DNA from: JBBRLA01 sp038231615
Lineage (GTDB): Bacteria > Myxococcota_A > Polyangia > Palsa-1104 > JAEUJZ01
DNA: 11,103 nt
Direction of reading: 5' to 3'
Assembly (NCBI GenBank): GCA_038231615.1
Contig: JBBRLA010000246.1
Span: 1 to 11,103, forward strand
Shown here: positions 1 through 6,643 of the stretch, in pieces
Layout: each line of letters starts with the position of its first letter
Numbering within the stretch: the stretch's first letter is position 1
Program-made: the position numbers and the translations under genes
Notes under the pieces: model-generated
Databases searched by the model: none
What the model was told of the DNA's origin: nothing
The model's input: the letters and a program-made list of their open reading frames with translations, nothing else

Positions 1-63
1 ATCATCACCGAGGCCGGGGTCGCCCGCCCGCCCAACCCGCAAACGCTGCCCGGCTTGTTCTAG
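1..63 (+). CDS. C-terminal end of an unidentified protein (partial)
   Basis: The frame starting at base 1 is open for 20 codons and ends in TAG at 61-63. The residues end in ...ARPPNPQTLPGLF, a Pro-rich tail with no recognisable domain. It has the same strand as dusB and stops 33 bp before the dusB ATG, so it may be the preceding gene of the same transcription unit. The piece is too short to name, and a chance open frame cannot be excluded in such GC-rich DNA. Confidence 0.4.
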   Translation: MITEAGVARPPNPQTLPGLF

Positions 64-96
64 ACGACGACCGCGTTGTACTAAACTGTCCCTGAC

Positions 97-1203
97 ATGC
101 GCATTGGCAACTTGCTGGTCGAGACGGATGTGATTCTGGCGCCCATGGCGGCGGTCACCGATCTGCCCTTCCGCACCATCTGCGAGGAGCACGGTGTCGG
201 CCTGACGATCACCGAGTTCCTGTCCGCCCACGCCCTGTGCGAGGGGGCCAGGAAGGCCATCGACAAGATGACGCCGTCGCTTTTCGGCCGCCACTTCGGG
301 GTGCAGATCTTCGGCCGCGAGCCGGTGCGCCTGGCACAGGCGGCGCTTCTGGCCCGGGACATCGGCGCTTCCCTGGTCGACATCAACATGGGATGTCCGG
401 CCAAGCGTGTCGTCGCCGGGGCCTGCGGCTCGGCACTGATGAAAGAGCCCGAGCTGGCGCAGGATCTGGTCCGGGCGGTGCGCGAGGCCCTGCCCGCGGA
501 GATCCCCGTGACGGTCAAGCACCGGGCCGGCTGGGACGATCGCCACCTGAACGCCCCAGAGTTCGCCTGCGCCATGGTCGAAGCCGGCGCGGCGATGATC
601 ACCGTGCACGGCCGCACCCGCACTCAGGGGTTTTCCGGCAAAGCCTCTCGGGAAATCATCAAAAAGGTACGCGACGCGGTCCCCGCGGCCATCCCGGTGG
701 TCGGCAACGGCGACGTCCTCACCGTCTCGGATTACGTGGGCATGCGGGTCGAGACCGGCTGCGACGCGGTGATGATCGGCCGCGGCGCCCTGGGCAACCC
801 CTGGCTCTTCGCCGGCATCCGTGCCTGGCTGCGCGGCGGGCCCGAACCCGGGCCGCCCAGCCTCTCATCGCGGCGCGAGGTGTTCCGCCGCCACGTGGCG
901 CTGATGCGCGAGCGTACGCCGGACAAGCGCATCCTCCACGAGGTCCGAAAGGCCGTGGCCTGGTACTCCAAGGGGCTGCCGCGATCGGCAGAGCTGCGCG
1001 ATCGCGTCTCGGGCGTCGAAGATCCGGCGATCCTGGTCGAGCTGGCCGAACAATTTTTCACCAGCCTGAAGGATCGCGTGATGCCGGTTACTGTCGCGGT
1101 AGGCGATCAAGTTCGCGCAGAGCAGCAGCAGCGACCGGAGGGCGCAGGAAAGTTCACCGCGCATGCTTCCGCGATTGACAAGGACCCGTGTCCCGTCGCG
1201 TAA
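97..1203 (+). CDS. dusB: tRNA-dihydrouridine synthase, DusB type
   Basis: FMN-dependent cytoplasmic enzyme that reduces specific uridines of tRNA to dihydrouridine using NADPH. The TIM-barrel signatures appear in the expected order: the FMN-binding start LAPMAAVTDLPFR (residues 14-26), the catalytic-loop motif INMGCPAKRV with the active-site Cys at 100, TVKHRAGWDD, TVHGRTRTQGFSG, VVGNGDV and MIGRGALGNPWLF near 226-238. A helical tRNA-binding part follows (HEVRKAVAWYSKGLP). Bacterial DusB proteins are usually about 320-350 residues; this one has 368, and the last 30-40 residues look unconserved. The ATG at 97 places the FMN loop at the normal distance, but no clear Shine-Dalgarno sequence precedes it. 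The next gene, encoding a Fis-type regulator, begins 15 bp after the stop in the same frame, which suggests co-transcription. Confidence 0.95.
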   Translation: MRIGNLLVETDVILAPMAAVTDLPFRTICEEHGVGLTITEFLSAHALCEGARKAIDKMTPSLFGRHFGVQIFGREPVRLAQAALLARDIGASLVDINMGCPAKRVVAGACGSALMKEPELAQDLVRAVREALPAEIPVTVKHRAGWDDRHLNAPEFACAMVEAGAAMITVHGRTRTQGFSGKASREIIKKVRDAVPAAIPVVGNGDVLTVSDYVGMRVETGCDAVMIGRGALGNPWLFAGIRAWLRGGPEPGPPSLSSRREVFRRHVALMRERTPDKRILHEVRKAVAWYSKGLPRSAELRDRVSGVEDPAILVELAEQFFTSLKDRVMPVTVAVGDQVRAEQQQRPEGAGKFTAHASAIDKDPCPVA

Positions 1204-1218
1204 TAGCCCCTGTTCGCC

Positions 1219-2190
1219 ATGTCTTTTGCCTTGCCATGCGAGACGCTGCTGGGGGATTCGCCAGCAGCAAAGATACTCAGACAACAGGTGGATCTCGCTT
1301 CGCGGGTCGACTGTCCGGTCCTGCTAGAAGGGGAACGCGGCACCGGCCGGGAGCTGGTCGCCCGGGTACTGCACTCCCGCAGCCAGCGCCACGCCGCCGA
1401 CTTCGTCCGCATCGACAGCGAGTTCTACGAGCGCCAGCGGGTTGAAGAAAAGCTACGCCGCGCCGACGGCGGCACCGTGCTGATCAAGGAGGTGGCCCAC
1501 GTGGGCCGCGATCCGCAGAAGTACCTGGTGCAGCTCCTGAAGGATCACAAGGACGGCAAGGCGCCGGATGTGCGCGTGCTGGCCTCCACCGGGGTGGACC
1601 TGGGGCTGGCGGTGGCCGCGGGGTTCTTCGACGCCGAGATCTACCAGCGCCTGGGCGGCCTGCGCATCGTCATCCCGGCGCTGCGGGCGCGTCCCGACGA
1701 CGTGCCGATCTTCGCCGAGCATTTTCTGGGGCAGTTCCAGCACGAGCTGGATCGCGAGCCGCTGCTCTTCTCACCCCGGGCGTTGGAGAAACTGCGGGCC
1801 TATAGCTGGCCGGGCAACGTCGCCGAGTTGCGCGACGTGGTCCGCCGCCTGACCATGCGGGCGCGCTACGACTCCATCGAGCTGGGCGATGTCGAGGCGG
1901 TGCTGCCGCCGCTGCAGGAGGCGGTCCCGCTGGAACAGCTCTCGTTCGAGGACATGGTCCGCTCGAAGCTGCGCGCTCTGCTCCAGCGCATGGAGGGGTA
2001 TCCGATCAAGGACCTCTACGAAGAAGTAATGTCCCGGGTCGAGCGGCCGCTCCTGGAAGAGGTGCTCGTTCGCACCGGCGGCAACCAGGTGCGGGCGGCG
2101 GAGATGCTGGGGCTCAACCGCAACACACTGCGCAAGAAGCTGGTCGAGCGAGAGGTCAGCGCCACGGACAGCAAGCCGCGCAAGAAGTAG
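1219..2190 (+). CDS. Fis-type DNA-binding protein with degenerate AAA+ domain (bEBP-like, pseudo-ATPase)
   Basis: 323 residues. Residues 10-230 align with the AAA+ domain of sigma-54 activators (start LLGDSPAAKIL, ...RARPDDVPIFAEHFL, SWPGNVAEL), but key sites are changed. Walker A reads GERGTGRE, with Arg44 replacing the invariant Lys. About 19 residues containing the sigma-54-contacting GAFTGA loop are missing between residues 66 and 82. Walker B reads GGTVLIKE, with Lys90 replacing Asp. The sensor II Arg of GNVRE is Ala202. The C-terminus (265-313) is strikingly like Fis: DLYEEVMSRVERPLLEEV, then GNQVRAAEMLGLNRNTLRKKL. I infer a DNA-binding regulator or nucleoid protein that does not hydrolyse ATP and cannot activate sigma-54 polymerase. 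There is no receiver or sensory domain. It follows dusB by 15 bp with no visible Shine-Dalgarno sequence, so translational coupling is likely. The ATG at 1219 fits the normal start of the AAA+ domain. Confidence 0.85.
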   Translation: MSFALPCETLLGDSPAAKILRQQVDLASRVDCPVLLEGERGTGRELVARVLHSRSQRHAADFVRIDSEFYERQRVEEKLRRADGGTVLIKEVAHVGRDPQKYLVQLLKDHKDGKAPDVRVLASTGVDLGLAVAAGFFDAEIYQRLGGLRIVIPALRARPDDVPIFAEHFLGQFQHELDREPLLFSPRALEKLRAYSWPGNVAELRDVVRRLTMRARYDSIELGDVEAVLPPLQEAVPLEQLSFEDMVRSKLRALLQRMEGYPIKDLYEEVMSRVERPLLEEVLVRTGGNQVRAAEMLGLNRNTLRKKLVEREVSATDSKPRKK

Positions 2191-2252
2191 GCGCCCTGCG
2201 CTCGCCCTCCACGTCCACGCCGGGGTCGGGACCAGGGGACGACGATCCGGCG

Positions 2253-3122
2253 GTGCGGGTCGAGGACCTGAGCCGCCGTCTGGGCCGCGTGCTGGCCCTC
2301 GATCGCCTGAGCTTCACCGTCGACCGCGGCAGCCTCTTCGGGGTGCTGGGGAACGACGGGGCCGGCAAGTCGACCCTGCTCCACATTCTGTCCGGTCAGC
2401 TCAAGGCGACCCGGGGGCGGGTGTTCGTGCTCGGGTGCGACGTCAAGGAGGGGCTTTCGGCACAGCGCCGGGTCGGCACGGTGTCCGAGCGCCTGCCCCT
2501 GCAAAAGGACTTGACCCTGCATCAGCACGTCCGCCTCCTCGCCGATGCCCGCGGCCTGCCCGCCGACGAGGCGGAGGACCGCTTCGATCAGCTCGCCGAG
2601 CGACTCTTTCTGACCCCGGACCTGCCCATGCGCACCGGCAGTCTGCCCGCAGGGGCGCGCAAGCGCGCGGCGATCGCTCTTGCGCTCCTGCACCAGCCGG
2701 AACTCCTGCTCCTCGACGAGCCGAGCACCAGTTTGGATGTCTACGACCAGCTTCTGTTCTTCGATCTCTTCCAGGAACTTTGCGCCGCCGGCACCACGGT
2801 GGTCTTCACCACCAGCCGTCCCGACGAGGCAGAGGGATGTCATAGGCTGCTCCTGCTCCGCGCCGGCCGCGGGGTGGCCGAGGGGTCGCCGCTCCAGCTC
2901 AAGATGCACCATGCCGCCGCCATCGGCAAGGCTGCCGCGCCTCGAAGCACCGCGGCGATCGATCGCGATGCGCGAAGCACCGCGGCGATCGATCGCGATG
3001 CGCGAAGCACCGCGGCGATCGATCGCGATGCGCGAAGCGCCGCGGCGATCGATCGCGATGCGCGATGCGCCGCGGCGATCGACCTGCCGACCCTGGCCGA
3101 GGTGGCCGCCGGGCTGCTCTAA
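2253..3122 (+). CDS. ABC transporter-type ATPase with C-terminal repeat array
   Basis: 289-residue ATPase of the ABC-2 export (CcmA/DrrA-like) type. Walker A is GNDGAGKST (33-41, Lys39) and Walker B is ELLLLDEPSTSLD. Several residues depart from the family: the Q-loop Gln appears as Glu (VSERLPL), the signature LSGGQ region reads LPAGARKR, and the H-loop His is Ser (TTSRPDEAE). Catalysis may therefore be altered. Residues 231-280 are five copies of a ten-residue unit (RSTAAIDRDA type), followed by LPTLAEVAAGLL, which resembles the usual C-terminal end of these ATPases. No permease gene lies next to it. The start is uncertain: GTG 2253 directly precedes the first beta strand (VRVEDL), but the frame stays open upstream to the preceding gene, and the only purine-rich stretch (AGGGGA) lies about 13 bp before the GTG. 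Same strand as dusB and the Fis-type gene, 62 bp after the latter. Confidence 0.85.
   Translation: MRVEDLSRRLGRVLALDRLSFTVDRGSLFGVLGNDGAGKSTLLHILSGQLKATRGRVFVLGCDVKEGLSAQRRVGTVSERLPLQKDLTLHQHVRLLADARGLPADEAEDRFDQLAERLFLTPDLPMRTGSLPAGARKRAAIALALLHQPELLLLDEPSTSLDVYDQLLFFDLFQELCAAGTTVVFTTSRPDEAEGCHRLLLLRAGRGVAEGSPLQLKMHHAAAIGKAAAPRSTAAIDRDARSTAAIDRDARSTAAIDRDARSAAAIDRDARCAAAIDLPTLAEVAAGLL
2943..3092 (+). repeat. Five in-frame 30-bp tandem units
   Basis: The 30-bp unit starts CGAAGCACCGCGGCGATCGA and is repeated at 2943, 2973, 3003, 3033 and 3063. The first three copies are identical, the fourth has one substitution (ACC to GCC), and the fifth diverges after its first 20 bases. Each of the first four units contains the perfect palindrome GCGATCGATCGC with two overlapping GATC sites. 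The period is a multiple of three, so changes in copy number keep the ABC ATPase frame. The near-identity of the copies suggests recent expansion. Confidence 0.95.
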
Positions 3123-3152
3123 CCAGCGTCTCCGTCCAGACCGACACCAAGA

Positions 3153-4202
3153 TCATAAGCTGGGATCATCGGCGATATCATCTATCGGGGTCGGAAACAT
3201 GGGCAGAAGATGGCCCAGAACCACCTGGGCGCGGAAGGCCGCTTCCCCGAGGAATCCTCCCGGCGGCACCAGCGGCGGCGCCGAGAGTGCCTGTAGCCAC
3301 GCCAGCGGGTCCGGCTGCGAAAGGATGCCCTCCAGGCAGAACGCCGTCACCTCCTGCGCCCCTGCCGCCCACGCCGCCGCCGCATCCAGCGCCAACGCCC
3401 GCGGCTCCTTGTGGGCCGGCTCGTCCCCCAGCTTGCCGTGCCCGCAGATGCCGATGAAGGCCGCGGCGCGGCCGGGGAAGCGCACGCCCAGGCGCTCTTG
3501 CACCCGGTAGCCATAGCGCCGAGCCGCGGGGATGTCCAGGAGTCCCCGAGAATAGCCCGCCACCATCGACGAATAGGTCATGACGCCGATGCGGTCCCAG
3601 CCGCAGGACAGAGGGGCCGCGCAACGCCGCTGCCAGCCGGTGCCTCCCGCGGGATCGGCGCTGACCAGCGGATAGGCGATGGCCAGTGTGCGCAGCTTGT
3701 CTCTTCGCAGCGATGCGCAGAGCGCGCTCAGGGTAGCAGTGGCCGCGGCGAAGCGCGCCGGGCTGCAACGGGAAAGGCGCGGCATCCGGTGTCCCGCCCC
3801 ATCCGCATCGGACGGAAAGGGCAGCGGTGGCTCCAGGTCCACCGCCACCACGTCCCCCGCCTGATAGGGTGCGCCCGCCGCCGCCGCCGCCGCTCGCAGC
3901 GCCCGCACCCGCAGCACGAAGCGCTCGGCGTTCAGCGCCGATGGCCAGTAGCCGTCCACATCTGCCAGGAGCGGCCACACACAGGGCAAAAGACCCACCT
4001 GCCGGTAGGTCGCCAGCACCCTGGCGACCCTCCCATCCGCTTCTGCCTGCACGGTGGGACTGGCGTCCACCGTCGGCGCAGCCAGCATCGGTGCCACCCC
4101 TGCCGTCAGTAAAAGCGCTCGTACTTCCTTCCGGGCCAGTTCGTCGGGCGGCAGGAACTCGACACACACCCTGCGCTCAGCCCCCACGGCAGCTCCACGC
4201 AC
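3153..4202 (-). CDS. TIM-barrel, glycoside-hydrolase-like protein of unknown function
   Basis: 349 residues. I do not recognise the family with certainty. The sequence alternates hydrophobic strands and Ala-rich helices as in a (beta/alpha)8 barrel: RVCVEFLPP (11-19), GLLPCVWPLL (70-79), DVVAVDLEPP (117-126), RTLAIAYPLV (171-180), DRIGVMTYSS (203-212), AAAFIGICGHG (246-256) and EVTAFCLEGIL (284-294). The acidic pair in VDLEPP (D122, E124), followed by an MTY strand and a late acidic strand end (E291), is reminiscent of GH18-like barrels; this is inference only. No convincing signal peptide is visible. The GTG at 4202 is the most upstream start; GTGs at residues 6 and 12 are alternatives, and none has a clear Shine-Dalgarno sequence. 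The gene converges on the ABC ATPase gene (30 bp between stops) and is divergent from the DUF4388/J-domain gene, whose promoter region it may share. Confidence 0.7.
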   Translation of the reverse strand: MRGAAVGAERRVCVEFLPPDELARKEVRALLLTAGVAPMLAAPTVDASPTVQAEADGRVARVLATYRQVGLLPCVWPLLADVDGYWPSALNAERFVLRVRALRAAAAAAGAPYQAGDVVAVDLEPPLPFPSDADGAGHRMPRLSRCSPARFAAATATLSALCASLRRDKLRTLAIAYPLVSADPAGGTGWQRRCAAPLSCGWDRIGVMTYSSMVAGYSRGLLDIPAARRYGYRVQERLGVRFPGRAAAFIGICGHGKLGDEPAHKEPRALALDAAAAWAAGAQEVTAFCLEGILSQPDPLAWLQALSAPPLVPPGGFLGEAAFRAQVVLGHLLPMFPTPIDDIADDPSL

Positions 4203-4206
4203 GGGA

Positions 4207-4236
4207 TTGACCCGACTGTACAGGTACAGCGATAAT
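4207..4236 (+). promoter_or_regulatory. Sigma-70-like promoter for the DUF4388/J-domain gene
   Basis: TTGACC (4207-4212) is followed after 18 bp by GATAAT (4231-4236), five of six matches to consensus in each box. Transcription would start near 4242-4244, leaving a leader of about 55 nt before the TTG start at 4299. It lies in the 96-bp gap between the two divergent genes. Confidence 0.6.
4216..4229. promoter_or_regulatory. Perfect palindrome in promoter spacer (candidate operator 1)
   Basis: CTGTAC-AG-GTACAG is a perfect inverted repeat lying wholly between the -35 and -10 boxes. A protein bound here would occlude RNA polymerase. It resembles a LexA box (CTGT-N8-ACAG) but has only six bases between the half sites, so the regulator is unknown. 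Confidence 0.5.
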
Positions 4237-4246
4237 GAACTTCATT
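4234..4246. promoter_or_regulatory. Perfect palindrome over the -10/start site (candidate operator 2)
   Basis: AATGAA-C-TTCATT is a perfect 6-bp inverted repeat overlapping the end of the -10 box and the expected transcription start. Its centre lies about 17-18 bp from the centre of the palindrome in the spacer. The half-site sequence differs from the first, so two different proteins, or one protein plus chance, are possible. Confidence 0.4.
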
Positions 4247-4298
4247 CGGTCATCTACTGATTCGGGCCTCCAGGGACCGTACACGAAACGAGGACGAT

Positions 4299-6635
4299 TT
4301 GATCACCGGACGACTGGAAGATCGAGCGCTGCCCGAGGTCTTGCAGCAGCTTTACGCCGATCAGTTCACCGGCGAGCTGGTCATCAACGCAAAGACGGGG
4401 CTTTTCCAGCTTTACCTGCGGGACGGCTACCCGGTCTTCGTCAACGCACCGGACCCCCGCGAATTGCTCGGTCGCCTCCTGCTGGAAATGAAGGCCCTCG
4501 ACGAAGCCGCTCACCGGCGCAGCCTCTCCACACCGCCCGAGCCGGGGCAGCGCTACGGTGACGTGGTGCTCAGGCTCGGGCTGTGTGACGAAGCGACGTT
4601 GGTGCAGGCCCTTCGTCTGCAGGTACGGCGCAAGCTCATCCGCCTTTTTGCCCTTAGCGAGGGAGGCTATGCCGCCGTCCCGGGCGAGCACGGTCGCGGC
4701 TTCCAGGGCGGCGAGTCGATGCGCGTCCATCCCCGAAGGATCATCTACCAGGGGGTGCGCACCTGGTCCATCGAGCGCCTGCGCGGGCACCTGCATCTGC
4801 TGAATGAGCGGGCCTTTCGCCTGCGCGAGGACGCCGACCCGGCCAGCCTGTCCCGTTTTGGCTTCGGTCCAGAGGAAAGCTACGTGGCCGAGCTGCTCCG
4901 GCACGGCTACTTTCTCTTGCAGGAACTGGGTGAGATCGCGGCGCAGGAGCCTCAGCTCACCCTGTCGGTGGTCTACACGCTCCTGGCCACCGGGGAACTG
5001 TCCCTGGCTTCGCCGGACAACGTCTCGCGCGCCCGGGACCGGCTGACCGAGCTGCCGCTGCCCCCGTCGTCCGCGACGACGACGCCCCGCCAGCCGGCCC
5101 GGCCGACTCAAGTGGCCCAGCCCATTCAGGAGACCCGGCCGATTCAACCGATTCAGCCGGCTCAGGACGCCCAGCCGATAAAGGATCTTGCCGCCCCGGT
5201 GCTGGAACTGCCCATTCTGGAGCTCTCCCTGCCCGCCGGCTTCGACGAGACCCCCGCCCGCCCGGGGCCGATCTCGCCGGTCTTGCAAGGATCGACGTCG
5301 AGAAAGCCGCCCGAAGGACTGATTCTCGGATTGGAGCTGGAGAGCAGGGGGGAGCCTCAGCCGGTGGCGGAACCTCAGCCGATGGAGGAGCTTCAGCCGG
5401 TGGTGGAATTTCAGCCGGTGGTGGAATTTCAGCCGGTGGCGGAACTTCAGCCGGTGGCGGAACTTCAGCCGGTGGCGGAGCTTCAGCCGCCGCCGCCGAT
5501 TCATGTCCTAAAGCCCGCCCCCAGGGCGCCGGCGACGGACCCGGCCCTGCGCCCCAAGGTGCCCACCGCTGCGCCTGCCGCCTCCCCCACGCGCCCGACC
5601 TCGGGCCCCGCCCCGATCCGACCTCGCCCCCAGGAACCCGGGCCGCGCACCGGCTCGTCGCACCCCGTCTTGCCGGCGCAACGCCCCACTGCGCCACAGG
5701 CCCGTCCGCCCGGGTCGCAGACAGGCATCTCGGCCACCAACCTCCCCGCCCAGCCGACGGGCATCCGCGCCGCGCCCGGGCCAGCCAGCCGTCCCGGGGG
5801 GCGCCCGGTCTCCTTCGAGGAGATGGCCCTCATGCGGGCCGACATCGAGGGGAAGAGCAAGGTCATCGACGACGAGGACCTCTTCGCCGTCCTCGGCATC
5901 CCCGAGTCCGCCGACGTCGCCGCGGTGAAGGCCGCCTTCCTGGAAGGGGCCAAGAAGTACCACCCCGATCGCATCGTCGCCCTGGGTCTGCAGGGCCTGA
6001 AGGAACAGGCAGAGAAGGTCTTCCGCCGCGTCAACGAGGCCTACTCCGTCCTCAGCGACCCGGCCCGGCGCGAGGACTACGTCGCCGAGTTTCGCCTGAA
6101 GCAATCCTCTGGCGACAAGCAGACCCGCGAGAAGGAGCTGGCCGTCAAAGCGGTCAACGCCGAGCTGGCCTTTTCCCGGGGAATGGTCTTCTTCAAGAAG
6201 CGCGACTACGTCTCCGCCGTGCGCGAGTTCAATGAGGCGGTCCAGCTCAACCCCAACGAAGGGGAGCACATCGGCTACGCTGCCTTTGCCCGCTTCTCCG
6301 CCGGGCAGCTCGACGCCGCCGCCGCGCTGAAAGAGATCGGCAAAGCGGTCAAGATGTCCTCTGATGTCGGGCGGCTCTTCTACTTCGCCGGGGTGCTGAA
6401 CAAGCAGACCGACAACGAGGACAAGGCGCTGCAAGCCTTCGCCAAGGCCAAGGAGCTGGACCCGCGCATCGAGGAGGCGGAGAGCGAGATCCGCGTGATC
6501 AAGGCCCGGCGCGATCGCCGTGGCGGCAAGGCCTCGTCCCAGACCCCCGACCCCAAGGGCAAGTCCTCGGACAGCCAGAAGATCGACAAGAAGCCCGGCT
6601 TCTTCGACTCACTCCTGCGCGGCACTAAAAAGTAG
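4299..6635 (+). CDS. DUF4388 (PATAN-type) - J domain - TPR protein
   Basis: 778 residues in three parts. Residues 1-245 carry the DUF4388/PATAN-type start (MITGRLEDRALPEVLQQLYA, then TGELVI and LYLRDGYPVFV), a domain common in myxobacterial regulatory and motility-type proteins. Residues about 246-510 are a Pro-rich, probably disordered linker that includes a hexapeptide array. Residues 525-592 form a J domain (DLFAVLGIPESADVAAVKAAF) with the HPD motif at 555-557, needed to stimulate a DnaK/Hsp70 partner. Residues 622-720 are TPR-like (YVSAVREFNEAVQLNPNE and a second copy), followed by a basic tail ending PGFFDSLLRGTKK. The start is TTG, supported by GAGGA at 4290-4294 and by the usual DUF4388 beginning. 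There is no zinc finger or signal peptide, so it is not a DnaJ orthologue. Probable role: a cytoplasmic adaptor bringing Hsp70 to a specific complex; the client is unknown. Confidence 0.9.
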   Translation: MITGRLEDRALPEVLQQLYADQFTGELVINAKTGLFQLYLRDGYPVFVNAPDPRELLGRLLLEMKALDEAAHRRSLSTPPEPGQRYGDVVLRLGLCDEATLVQALRLQVRRKLIRLFALSEGGYAAVPGEHGRGFQGGESMRVHPRRIIYQGVRTWSIERLRGHLHLLNERAFRLREDADPASLSRFGFGPEESYVAELLRHGYFLLQELGEIAAQEPQLTLSVVYTLLATGELSLASPDNVSRARDRLTELPLPPSSATTTPRQPARPTQVAQPIQETRPIQPIQPAQDAQPIKDLAAPVLELPILELSLPAGFDETPARPGPISPVLQGSTSRKPPEGLILGLELESRGEPQPVAEPQPMEELQPVVEFQPVVEFQPVAELQPVAELQPVAELQPPPPIHVLKPAPRAPATDPALRPKVPTAAPAASPTRPTSGPAPIRPRPQEPGPRTGSSHPVLPAQRPTAPQARPPGSQTGISATNLPAQPTGIRAAPGPASRPGGRPVSFEEMALMRADIEGKSKVIDDEDLFAVLGIPESADVAAVKAAFLEGAKKYHPDRIVALGLQGLKEQAEKVFRRVNEAYSVLSDPARREDYVAEFRLKQSSGDKQTREKELAVKAVNAELAFSRGMVFFKKRDYVSAVREFNEAVQLNPNEGEHIGYAAFARFSAGQLDAAAALKEIGKAVKMSSDVGRLFYFAGVLNKQTDNEDKALQAFAKAKELDPRIEEAESEIRVIKARRDRRGGKASSQTPDPKGKSSDSQKIDKKPGFFDSLLRGTKK
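5352..5495 (+). repeat. 18-bp tandem array encoding hexapeptide repeats
   Basis: Eight in-frame 18-bp units encode E-x-Q-P-x-x hexapeptides (residues 352-399 of the J-domain protein), for example EPQPVA, EFQPVV and ELQPVA. Neighbouring units are nearly identical (CTTCAGCCGGTGGCGGAA type). The array sits in the Pro-rich linker between the DUF4388 and J domains and probably acts as a spacer or a multivalent binding segment. Confidence 0.9.
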
Positions 6636-6643
6636 ACCGACCC

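Noticed and set aside
237..1178. Long second + frame inside dusB
   Set aside because: Low-complexity Arg/Gly/Ala composition; the DusB frame explains the region completely.
2943..3092. CRISPR-like 30-bp repeats
   Set aside because: The units are directly adjacent with no spacers and lie in frame inside a gene.
4216..4229. LexA (SOS) box
   Set aside because: The half sites CTGT and ACAG are six bases apart instead of eight, and the two genes around it are not known SOS genes.
4254..5504. 416-codon - strand frame opposite the DUF4388/J gene
   Set aside because: It begins with an Arg/Leu/His-rich repeat that is only the reverse reading of the hexapeptide array, and no domain is visible.
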